DNA of 64,000 nt from assembly GCF_030295765.1 (NCBI RefSeq), contig NZ_AP027293.1, forward strand, positions 108,194 to 172,193. Direction: 5' to 3'. Positions 34,272 to 42,696 of this stretch are shown here, in pieces. Made by a program: the position numbers and the translations under genes. Source of the DNA: Neptuniibacter halophilus (GTDB lineage Bacteria; Pseudomonadota; Gammaproteobacteria; Pseudomonadales; Balneatricaceae). The number at the start of each line of letters is the position of its first letter. Position 1 is the stretch's first letter. The notes under the pieces were generated by a model. It was not told the origin of the DNA and made no database searches. It was given only the letters and a program-made list of their open reading frames with translations.

Positions 34272-35324
34272 TTAAACCTGAGAGATTGAAGTAGACAAAG
34301 AAAAGTAGCTGAGAACGACCATGCCCATGAATAGGTAAAGGATCGTCGTAGCTACAGCATCAAGAACCTTATTGATCGCCTTAAAGCTTGCATCCACACG
34401 TTCTTCAAGACGCTCGACTGAGATGGCATAGAAATCTTTCTTTCCTCCGCCATCTCCCATAGAAATGATTACCTCGTTGAGGTCTTCCGGCATCATCGGA
34501 TTATTTGCTAAAGGGTTACCATGCCCACGCTCTATAGCACCGTGCATCATATTGAGACAGGAGATCACCCAAGAACTGGTGGAAGAGCGCTTCAGGAATT
34601 GAATAGCTTCCTTTTCTGCATACGCTTCAGAAAGAGGGCCGATAGAATCCAGGAAAGACATCGCCACCACATCCCGGTGTAAAGCCCACGGCTGTAAATG
34701 GTCCATAGCGAACCGGCGATATTTGCCATTCTTCCACTCAACAAACGACCAAAAGAGAGCAAATACCAAACCGGCCAAAACAATGAAGGTAATTGGCACC
34801 CAGATAAACAGATTATCCGCCACCTGATAGGTGAACTGTGCCAGGGGCTCCCATTTTGCGACTGGCTTTATCTTGGTGAAAATGTCGAAAAGAAACTCTT
34901 TTACAAACAGTAACAAACCGACCAACATCAGGAATCGAACCAAGAAAGATCTGGCTACGCCTTCAATAGCCAGTCGATGCTTCCCTTTCAAAGTCAGACG
35001 ATCATTCGCTTTCGCCAACCCCTCGGCTAACTGACCAGTTTGCTCCGCTGCTGCAATGACCAAGTATTCATCTTCAGGAATGAAGGGCTTAATTGCCTGA
35101 TGGAAGTCATTCCCTGCCCCGGAACCTGTTTCCTGCAGCTGTTCCAGAATCAATGCCTTTTTTTTGCCGGCATTACCTTTCTTTTTCTGGGCTGTGATCA
35201 TGTCACCGTATGCAGAGGACAAAGAACCTAAACGCGCCCTAAAACCAAGGAGATCATAGAGCCACTTCCGATCCTTAACGCTCAGAACACGGCTACGCTT
35301 CGCGAATATCGATTTGAGATTCAT
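34272..35324 (-). CDS. pilR: PilR-like inner-membrane platform protein
   Basis: 350 residues of the GspF/PilC/TcpE family: two cytoplasmic helical domains and three membrane segments (about 130-150, 180-205 and 325-348). It anchors the assembly ATPase at the inner membrane. Its start overlaps the pilQ stop by 4 bases. Confidence 0.9.
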   Translation of the reverse strand: MNLKSIFAKRSRVLSVKDRKWLYDLLGFRARLGSLSSAYGDMITAQKKKGNAGKKKALILEQLQETGSGAGNDFHQAIKPFIPEDEYLVIAAAEQTGQLAEGLAKANDRLTLKGKHRLAIEGVARSFLVRFLMLVGLLLFVKEFLFDIFTKIKPVAKWEPLAQFTYQVADNLFIWVPITFIVLAGLVFALFWSFVEWKNGKYRRFAMDHLQPWALHRDVVAMSFLDSIGPLSEAYAEKEAIQFLKRSSTSSWVISCLNMMHGAIERGHGNPLANNPMMPEDLNEVIISMGDGGGKKDFYAISVERLEERVDASFKAINKVLDAVATTILYLFMGMVVLSYFSLSTSISQV

Positions 35325-37090
35325 ACATCACCTACTAACACCGTGGCTGATTCATACTCGGCACCAAGTAGTGGTGCGACTTCAGAACCAGTTAAAGCAC
35401 CATCGGAGAGCAAGGAATCTTCACTTACCAAGCCCATACGGTCCTCTACATCAATCGGGCTTATTTGTCCGTAGAGCATCTTTTTAATGGCATGATGGTA
35501 AGCGGTAAAACCGACAGCGTGCTGCCCATAGAAGCTTTCTAAGGAGTCGTCATCAGAGAGAACACGCGATGACTCTCTCGAATTTAACCAAGCTTTTTGT
35601 GCTTCAGAAACTTTCCCTTTGCTGACCTGCTCTCTTATTGAGTCATCAGGCATCATGGTTTCGACGCATGCCACACGACCGACAAGGCCGTTTTGGCAAT
35701 CTGGGCAGCCTTCATAATTTCTGAAGCGAACATTTTTCAGATGTTTAAAACCATGGCCTTGTACGAGTCGGGACAAAAGGCTTTTTGGAATAACCCCCTG
35801 TTCTATAAGACCATCTGTTTCGAGCTGAATACTCTGTCCATCCCCCCCATCAACCATGTAGTCGCCCAAGCGATATGAACACTGCTGGCACAGGCGCGGG
35901 AGCAATCTCTGAAAAACGATTCCTTTAATAAATCCCGCAGAAGACAATAGCGACCATGGCAGGTCCATCTCATTCAAACGTATATACGCATCAAATGCGG
36001 AATTACCGTGCAGAGTACATAAAGTGGTATGCCCGGTCAGAGCCGCGTGAGCTGCACTTTTAGCCGATGCGGCATTTCGCATTTCCCCCTGAAGAATAAA
36101 ATCCGGGTCACGGCGCAGTAGAGCCTTCAAATGACGATCCCACGCTTTATCTTCGGTCTCAGTGTTTTCATTGGATTTCACCGCAGTCACCTGAGTATGG
36201 ATAACCCCTGGTATCTTGAATTCGACCGGATCCTCCACCGTCACGATCATCTTTCTTCCAGCGTACTCTTTTACCAAATGCCCCAATACAGTCGCTGCCG
36301 TAGTGGTTTTACCGTCCCCGGTAGCACCAACGAAAATTACTAAACCGCCCGCTCCCTTGAGCATCTTCGATAGCAACATATTTTGTTGATCGGATTCATA
36401 TCCAAGAGTGAGCAAATTTCCATTACTAAAGTCTTTGTCCAAATCCAAAAGACGGAGCGTGACATGTACGGTATCTCTCTCTCCATTGATCTCGGCATCC
36501 TGATAACGGAGTCGATATCTGTGATCATCTGGCCCGGTACGATCTGTGACTGTTGCGGCCTGTGTAAGCTCTGGTTGATATGAATTCTTTGTTGTACCGG
36601 AGTTTCCAGTTTCACTGCTGTAAATAAACCGGCAGAGTTGCAAAAGCTTGTTGTTGGTGAATACGGTATTTTTGGGTCTATATCTCTGTAGCTCTCCATG
36701 CACCCGCATTTCAATCCGAGGATCATTCTTTTCCGCAAAAATATGGATATCACTGGCCGCGACCGTTACCGCATAATCGAAGACCTCACTAAAGAGTTTC
36801 TTGGATTCAGAAGGTGAGATTTCCTCATCATCTGACTGAAACTCATGCAAAGAGGCGATTTCGTCTGGGCTTACTCGAAAGTAAGTAACTCCTCTTTCTT
36901 TCCCTATGTACCCTTGCAGTTTTGCTCTCTCTTGCAGGCTCAGCTCGTTAACGTGAAATACGTCAACATTAGCTCCTGAAGCAGTCGGCACCGCGAACAT
37001 AAGGGTTAAATTCTTTAACTGAACTGGTAACGTCTGACCATCAATCGTACTGGCAACTGTCTTACCTTTGACTTGGTTATGTAGGTTCAT
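35321..37090 (-). CDS. pilQ: PilQ-like pilus assembly ATPase
   Basis: 589 residues of the GspE/PilB family. Walker A VGATGDGKTTTAAT (about 256-269), EDPVEFK Asp box, QGEMRNAASA Walker B region and a His box in LCTLHGNSAF. A Cys-rich zinc region (CQQC and CPDC, about 400-465) is present. Provides energy for pilin polymerisation. The N-terminal 120 residues are the usual partner-binding part. Overlaps pilP and pilR by 4 bases each. Confidence 0.92.
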   Translation of the reverse strand: MNLHNQVKGKTVASTIDGQTLPVQLKNLTLMFAVPTASGANVDVFHVNELSLQERAKLQGYIGKERGVTYFRVSPDEIASLHEFQSDDEEISPSESKKLFSEVFDYAVTVAASDIHIFAEKNDPRIEMRVHGELQRYRPKNTVFTNNKLLQLCRFIYSSETGNSGTTKNSYQPELTQAATVTDRTGPDDHRYRLRYQDAEINGERDTVHVTLRLLDLDKDFSNGNLLTLGYESDQQNMLLSKMLKGAGGLVIFVGATGDGKTTTAATVLGHLVKEYAGRKMIVTVEDPVEFKIPGVIHTQVTAVKSNENTETEDKAWDRHLKALLRRDPDFILQGEMRNAASAKSAAHAALTGHTTLCTLHGNSAFDAYIRLNEMDLPWSLLSSAGFIKGIVFQRLLPRLCQQCSYRLGDYMVDGGDGQSIQLETDGLIEQGVIPKSLLSRLVQGHGFKHLKNVRFRNYEGCPDCQNGLVGRVACVETMMPDDSIREQVSKGKVSEAQKAWLNSRESSRVLSDDDSLESFYGQHAVGFTAYHHAIKKMLYGQISPIDVEDRMGLVSEDSLLSDGALTGSEVAPLLGAEYESATVLVGDV

Positions 37091-37668
37091 GATTCCTCTC
37101 CAGCCTCAGAATAAAAAACCTTACTGACGGTTTTTCCTTTCTGCAGTTCGAGATATTCCGCACTAACGGACAACACTACCCAACCGTTCAAGTTGGAGCC
37201 CTTTTTGATTGATTGCTGACGTTTGTTAATGACCACATCGGCTGTCGGATCTTTGGGGTTACCCCAAATTGAAAGGAGTGCAACCGGCGTACTAAAACCG
37301 CTGCTAGAGCGGTCTTCACCAGACCGCTGGACAACTGAACCTGCATCGATCGCCTGATCTAAAGAGGATGTTAATAATTTCTCCATTGCACCGAATGGCG
37401 AAAGAATTTCCTGTTGTACCGATGGTTGATTACCTTCAGTCTCTTTGATGGCGTTTAATGAAGCAGTAATGCTCGCAATTTTTTTATACTTTGCATCAAG
37501 ATGGTCAAGCTTCTCTATTTCTAGAGTTCGATCTACCTTACCTGCTGGAACTGAGTCCATAAGGGCTTCAATCTCTTCGTCAGCCATCACTGGTTGGAAT
37601 GTCAATACGGCAGGCACCAACAGCAATGCCTGAAAATTTGGCTTAATTGATAACATAGGCACCTTCAA
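37087..37668 (-). CDS. pilP: PilP-like pilus protein
   Basis: 193 residues with an N-terminal signal (LLVPAVLTFQPVMA) and a C-terminal beta domain (about 125-190) with GWVVLSVSAEYLELQKG, matching PilP proteins that bridge the inner-membrane complex to the secretin. It overlaps the pilO end by 26 bases. Confidence 0.85.
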   Translation of the reverse strand: MKVPMLSIKPNFQALLLVPAVLTFQPVMADEEIEALMDSVPAGKVDRTLEIEKLDHLDAKYKKIASITASLNAIKETEGNQPSVQQEILSPFGAMEKLLTSSLDQAIDAGSVVQRSGEDRSSSGFSTPVALLSIWGNPKDPTADVVINKRQQSIKKGSNLNGWVVLSVSAEYLELQKGKTVSKVFYSEAGEES

Positions 37669-38956
37669 CTTTTATATTTAACTCTGATCCGCTCTGTTCA
37701 ACCCGGATAGATTTGGCCTTAGCCCACCCCAAATCTCCGAGACCACCTGCAACGCTGACTGCATCGGTATACCGCCCCTGCATCTCCCAAGCACCTTCCC
37801 TTTTAATGAGATTCGATGGTGCCAAGGATCCCCCACTGATATTCGATTTCGCAGGGTTAGCAATTTTGGTTTCCAGCCCGTTGTTAGCAAACGTCATTAG
37901 TTGTTCAGTGAACTCCAATATGTTTTCCCCAGCTTGTACGTTTTGGTTTTGGGGAAATTGGATATAGAACGAGCAATTAGCTGTATGCCCTTGAGGGCTG
38001 ACATCCACATGATCGCATCGAGGAGTGAGGTAATTGAGCGCATACGATGTGGAGAAATTTTCCGGGTTTATAAAACTGACCAGGCAATTTCCGGACGTAT
38101 CGCAGCTTGCTGACCGGAAAGGCCAAGGACTGTCAAATAGCTGCTTACCTTCTAAAGATTGTGCAACCACATTTAAGCTTTCTTTAAAGCTCGGCTGGGA
38201 CAGTAGTTTTTTGTAATAATCCGCAACTGCAGCTTTTGACGCTTCAACCTGTTTACGTCTGATATCTTCATCTGATTCCCCAAAGGAGATCACCCCGAAT
38301 TGGATACCCAGTACAACGACCCCGGCCACAATGCCTGTGAGCATGAGCGCATTCTTAACCGTGTCTCCGGAGGCGCTTTTTAAAACAACGCTGTTCCAAT
38401 CCTCATCTGCAAAAGCTTTGAATATTGAACCGAGTGTAATTTCTGACTCTTCGGTATCGACATCTTTTACACCTGACCCGACCAAGGCACGTTTGTGATT
38501 AGCGCTTTCAGCCAGAGTCAGGTGTTCTTGGGCAATCTCCGTAACTTGTTCGAGGCTGAGGTTCGCATCACTTTCGACAATCACCGTTCCATTGACGATG
38601 AGGCTTGTCCAATACCCCGAGTCTGTTCTTTCAATGACTATCCAGGCAGGAGAGTCTTTTGCCTCTGAGTTTTCGTGCAGATTGGAATAGGTATGCTGGT
38701 AGTGGGCATACAATGCTGCTAACGGGTAACCTGTCTTGATACCCAGCGTTCCTAAATCAGCCAAACCAACCTGGACAACTTCAGAATAAAGCCGAAGCTT
38801 CACAACGCCAGGCTTGGCAATTCCCATTTCCTTAATGGCTGCTTTGGCTAACGCTTTGGGATTGTAATCGTCGTCACCATCCTTTTTGTCGTTTAGCCAT
38901 TCAACCCCTGTCACGATAGTCCGATCTAGGTATTCGAATGTAGAGGACTCATGCAT
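37643..38956 (-). CDS. pilO: PilO-like pilus protein
   Basis: 437 residues: a cytoplasmic N-terminal half, one membrane segment (about 205-228, MLTGIVAGVVVLGIQFGVI), then a periplasmic coiled coil and a Cys-bearing beta region. This is the bitopic layout of R64 PilO/TcpD. It lies between the secretin and pilP genes. Confidence 0.85.
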   Translation of the reverse strand: MHESSTFEYLDRTIVTGVEWLNDKKDGDDDYNPKALAKAAIKEMGIAKPGVVKLRLYSEVVQVGLADLGTLGIKTGYPLAALYAHYQHTYSNLHENSEAKDSPAWIVIERTDSGYWTSLIVNGTVIVESDANLSLEQVTEIAQEHLTLAESANHKRALVGSGVKDVDTEESEITLGSIFKAFADEDWNSVVLKSASGDTVKNALMLTGIVAGVVVLGIQFGVISFGESDEDIRRKQVEASKAAVADYYKKLLSQPSFKESLNVVAQSLEGKQLFDSPWPFRSASCDTSGNCLVSFINPENFSTSYALNYLTPRCDHVDVSPQGHTANCSFYIQFPQNQNVQAGENILEFTEQLMTFANNGLETKIANPAKSNISGGSLAPSNLIKREGAWEMQGRYTDAVSVAGGLGDLGWAKAKSIRVEQSGSELNIKVEGAYVIN

Positions 38957-38962
38957 ACCTGA

Positions 38963-40531
38963 TTAGCCTCGGCTGATATACGGAGTTACAAAAATAACCA
39001 GCAGGTCTTTACCTTTACCCGATGCTTGTCCACCACCCAAGGCCCAGAAGTCATCTCTGCCGGTTCCCTCTGATGTGGAAGAAAGGTTCTTATTGATGTA
39101 GCCCGTCAGCATGGCTGTTTCACCTTCCTTTATAACTTGGCTAGTTTTGAATTCTTTCTGAGTAAGTTGTGCAAAGCGCTGCGTGAAATCTCCAGAAGAG
39201 ATATCTTCAAACGGCAGATCTCGGGACATAGTGGTGACGAGCTGAAGGATGACACGATTATCTTCAAGGATTCTCGGTGTCAGGCTCATATCAAAGCCAG
39301 GCCGGATCGTTGCCTTCGTCGTTGAGAATGTAGTAACACCCTCATTAACGGTTTGTGTAGTTTCGGACGGATATTCTTTGATGCTGATGTCACGCAGCAC
39401 TGCTGGAATGTTATTCAGTACAGTACGTGTCTCTCGGGTCATTACTTGAACCCGTGCTTTGGAAGATAGGGCCTGCAAAATAACTTTTGAGCCAGTGAGC
39501 CGGCCGCTGTTTACATTCGTTGAGATTTCATTAACAGGGCTATTAGATAGCGTTGGGCGGCGTGACACCCCAGAGATCGCTAATTCACCAAGGTCGGCCA
39601 ACAGAGAATCCCATACAACCCCAATATCTTCATTGTCGGTACTGGTTACCCGGACAACTTCGATATCAAGTGCCACCTGACTTGTAAGGTGGCGATTTTC
39701 GACCTTAAGAAAACGATCAACGGCATCAAGCTTTTCCGGCGTATCTGTCACAATTACAGCCCCTGAATTACCCAATACATGGGCAGATCCGTAAGGAGAC
39801 AGCATGCTTGCGATTGTTTCCTGATAAGACTCAAAGGAGGCGGTTTGAACTTCAGAAGTGAGAGAAGTACTCATACCACCTTCAGTATCCGTAGTCGTTG
39901 CACCCTCGAACTTAGCGTTCATTATTTCTTTAGTTTGCAGGTCCAGGCGGAAAGTTCGTGTGTCCAGTTTATAGAGCGTCACATCACTATCGGTATACTT
40001 CCAATGAATGTTGAATGCGCTCGCAATAGTATTCAGTGCCTGTTCTGCGGAACCCTGCAATTTCAGCACTTCCTGCATCGCTAAAGGTGACTGTTTCTTC
40101 TGATTATCAGTAATCAGGCTATCGATGATTGAGGAACCATCCACTGAACTGGTATCAATATTACTGCTGCTGTCCTGCAGCTGTTCAGTTACGATCGTAT
40201 CTACGGTATAGATATCCTGACCAACCCGAACAGGCTTACCAATCTGCATAGAGAGATTGCTGACGTAGTATTTCAAGCTCAATGGACGAGTAGCATTCAG
40301 GTAAACCTGCTTGCGCAAAAAGCCCGGCAGAGGTTCAGGTTCTTCGTAGGTTTCCCCGGATATAAACGGAGTCGTATGCCTCTTGAAACCGGCATTCTCT
40401 AGACGCACCATATCCAGTCGTTCTTCCTGGAATGCAGATGCATTCTCAACCTGCGGTGCAATCGTCTTATCAACACACCCAGCAAGGGATATGGCCGCAG
40501 CCGCAAGTAAAGCAGATTTAATCGGGCTCAT
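38963..40531 (-). CDS. pilN: PilN-like lipoprotein secretin
   Basis: 522 residues with a lipoprotein signal (lipobox LAGC, Cys19), N-domains, and the conserved secretin domain at the C-terminus (from about 345; TRETRTVLNNIPAVLRD then the late TAMLTGYIN). It forms the outer-membrane gate through which the pilus passes. Overlaps the preceding gene by 4 bases. Confidence 0.92.
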   Translation of the reverse strand: MSPIKSALLAAAAISLAGCVDKTIAPQVENASAFQEERLDMVRLENAGFKRHTTPFISGETYEEPEPLPGFLRKQVYLNATRPLSLKYYVSNLSMQIGKPVRVGQDIYTVDTIVTEQLQDSSSNIDTSSVDGSSIIDSLITDNQKKQSPLAMQEVLKLQGSAEQALNTIASAFNIHWKYTDSDVTLYKLDTRTFRLDLQTKEIMNAKFEGATTTDTEGGMSTSLTSEVQTASFESYQETIASMLSPYGSAHVLGNSGAVIVTDTPEKLDAVDRFLKVENRHLTSQVALDIEVVRVTSTDNEDIGVVWDSLLADLGELAISGVSRRPTLSNSPVNEISTNVNSGRLTGSKVILQALSSKARVQVMTRETRTVLNNIPAVLRDISIKEYPSETTQTVNEGVTTFSTTKATIRPGFDMSLTPRILEDNRVILQLVTTMSRDLPFEDISSGDFTQRFAQLTQKEFKTSQVIKEGETAMLTGYINKNLSSTSEGTGRDDFWALGGGQASGKGKDLLVIFVTPYISRG

Positions 40532-41106
40532 CGGATCACCACTGTCTTGTTGGAATAGTATTCGGGCTCAAGGTCACTTCCATCGTTCTGCAACGCAGAA
40601 AATAGGCCCTCAACAGCCATATCAAATGTGCCGAAGAAATAAGCGTTCGCTTGAATCGTTTGCCCCTTTCGGGTTTCCCAAACAACCGACCACTGACTCT
40701 GGTCATCCCATTTTTTAAGCTGGTTCTTAACGGTTAACCCAGTGCTCACTGACCACATCTGCTCAGTCACCAGTGTCTTCCCAGTCACAAATACGCGGAG
40801 AGGCAAGCCTGCTACGAGTTGCTGAGCCACTTCAGCAGCGCTTCCTCGTAAAGCTCCTGAGCGTTTATGAAAAAGAGGTTCCGCAGAATAGCGAAGCGTC
40901 AACCCGGCCTGCTCGGCTACAGATGTCAAAGCTTGTTCCAGTGACCCCGGTGTAACAGGCACAAGAAGGTCTGAAACAGATTCTACGTTGCTGTAAGCCG
41001 GCTTATCTTGGGCGACTGGTTCAGAAGGAGGAGATATTTGTGTGAGTGCCTGACACCCAGGTAATAAAGCCACGGCAATTGCGGCAAAAATGACTTTGCG
41101 ATTCAT
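40528..41106 (-). CDS. pilL: PilL-like lipoprotein (TcpQ C-terminal domain)
   Basis: 192 residues, lipoprotein signal MNRKVIFAAIAVALLPGC (Cys18). A secretin N0-like domain (about 45-115) is followed by the PilL_C/TcpQ module: QLKKWDDQSQWSVVWETRKG (about 138-157) and a closing EYYSNKTVVIR. This domain helps secretin assembly. R64 PilL is longer; here its functions seem split over two genes. Confidence 0.8.
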   Translation of the reverse strand: MNRKVIFAAIAVALLPGCQALTQISPPSEPVAQDKPAYSNVESVSDLLVPVTPGSLEQALTSVAEQAGLTLRYSAEPLFHKRSGALRGSAAEVAQQLVAGLPLRVFVTGKTLVTEQMWSVSTGLTVKNQLKKWDDQSQWSVVWETRKGQTIQANAYFFGTFDMAVEGLFSALQNDGSDLEPEYYSNKTVVIR

Positions 41107-41597
41107 TATTCGGCTTCTCTGATTGGTTCGAATGCAAGCATCTGATTGCGATAGATTCTTGCCGTGGCGGTTAAGCTAAAGTGATCGATGATGGCTTGAA
41201 GAACTCCTTCGCGGTGGTTTGAACCGAATGTAAGGCCTCGATCGGTACTCACATCGTCAACCAACCACACAGAGACCGGGTATCCAAGACATTTACCTAC
41301 TCGGTCAATATTGTCTTGGACCCGGCCAGCAGGGAGGGTGCATTGATACTTGAATGAGTCGTGCTTTTCTTCAGAAGCTGGTTTGTGAACATACCCTTCC
41401 TGGATCTGCTCAACGGGATCTCCTCCAGCTATCCGTTCCCACTCTGTATCGGTCAATCCATGAAGGGCCTTTTCATCAACGGGGATGTATGCCCGGTGAT
41501 TCCCAATGGCGTTACCGGCAACCCCAGATATCGGCATTGCTATCGCAGCACTTAACAAAACAGCCTTTTTAAAATCTTTCATCGTTTGTTTTAGCAT
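41106..41597 (-). CDS. TcpQ-like pilus accessory protein, first gene of the pil operon
   Basis: 163 residues; signal peptide (MKDFKKAVLLSAAIAMPISGV) and a C-terminal domain of TcpQ type (CTLPAGRVQDNIDRVGKCLG, about 85-104, then a closing ARIYRNQMLAFEP). Cysteines at both ends of that segment could form a disulfide. The stop shares a base with the next ATG. Likely partner of the secretin. Confidence 0.75.
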   Translation of the reverse strand: MLKQTMKDFKKAVLLSAAIAMPISGVAGNAIGNHRAYIPVDEKALHGLTDTEWERIAGGDPVEQIQEGYVHKPASEEKHDSFKYQCTLPAGRVQDNIDRVGKCLGYPVSVWLVDDVSTDRGLTFGSNHREGVLQAIIDHFSLTATARIYRNQMLAFEPIREAE

Positions 41598-41688
41598 AAT
41601 ATTTTAACGTCCTGCGAAACATACAATTTTATCTATTTCTTTTCAACAGAAATGTACTAATAGTCAAAATCCACTGACCTAACGCAGA

Positions 41689-42615
41689 TCACTCGCCAAC
41701 AGGTATTTCTTTCACTTTGTCACACAGGTCAGACAGCGCAGCGAACCAGATCAGCAACTCAGCATCTTTCAATGCTGCAACGTCTGTATGGTTATCCTTC
41801 TCTGCTTTGCACTGACTATCACAGATCCCTTTAAGATCTATCTGGGACAAAATACGGGTGTTCGAGATGACAAAGGAAACCTCTTGATCCTGATCGTCAC
41901 GGGTTCTCAGATGTAACTTTTGAACCTGTTTCCGGGCATGCAGCAGCTCTCTTATTTCCGCCGAATCCGCCTCTTGCTTCTTCAATGTGGCGGTAGAGCT
42001 GTCTTCACCCTTCAGCATCATGTCCTCCCCTACTATGTAACCGTTTTCCTCAGACGCACCGGGTTTGTATAACCAGTTTGTCAGAGTCTCTGTTAACTCA
42101 GGCTGCAGGGTATCGGCTTTAAAGGAGAGCGATTGGTTCTGTTCTGATAGGGCCTGGCTAAACTTTTCAGCAAAGAATTCAGCTGATGCCGGCGCACTCA
42201 CCAAGATATAAAGACGGTTCTTGATTGAATCGTGTACCGCTTTGATATACGACTCATCAGGTTCTTTTTGCTCAAAGAGCTTGGCTTTTACTTCCTCACG
42301 GACCTGTTCACGCTTGGGTTTATCGAACACCATGCCAGCGGCATCTTCCTGCTTCTTTAATTCTTTTCGCCAGGCGCGAGACAGCTTCGTCTTATTCAGT
42401 TTTTTATGATCATGGCGAAGGTTGATTACGGTGAATCGATCTACGGTATGCAGAAGCTCCTCGCTGTCACCCAGCTCATCAAATGCGAAAAATCCCCAGC
42501 TTTCCTCCTGGCTTTTCTTGCACTCCCTGAAGCAAAGCTTCTGGAGAGAAGGCTTCAGCTGGTTCAGGTCTATCGTGGGACAGTCTATGACTATACAGCG
42601 CTTTGGGATGATCAT
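41689..42615 (-). CDS. rdgC: RdgC-like recombination-associated protein
   Basis: 308 residues, full length for RdgC. Matching landmarks: a basic KKLNKTKLSRAWRKELKK region (about 70-88) in the place of the usual KxxKLxxE, an LTNWLYKPGASEENGYIVGE block (about 183-202) and the late ILSQIDLKGICD. RdgC forms a DNA-encircling dimer that restrains RecA. On plasmids it may protect replicating or incoming DNA from recombination. Divergent from the primase gene. Confidence 0.75.
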   Translation of the reverse strand: MIIPKRCIVIDCPTIDLNQLKPSLQKLCFRECKKSQEESWGFFAFDELGDSEELLHTVDRFTVINLRHDHKKLNKTKLSRAWRKELKKQEDAAGMVFDKPKREQVREEVKAKLFEQKEPDESYIKAVHDSIKNRLYILVSAPASAEFFAEKFSQALSEQNQSLSFKADTLQPELTETLTNWLYKPGASEENGYIVGEDMMLKGEDSSTATLKKQEADSAEIRELLHARKQVQKLHLRTRDDQDQEVSFVISNTRILSQIDLKGICDSQCKAEKDNHTDVAALKDAELLIWFAALSDLCDKVKEIPVGE

Positions 42616-42696
42616 AAGAAATACACGTTCGCCGGTTATTTAATATACTGTATAATCATAATATTTTATAAACCCGCAATCTATAGAGTTCAGCAT

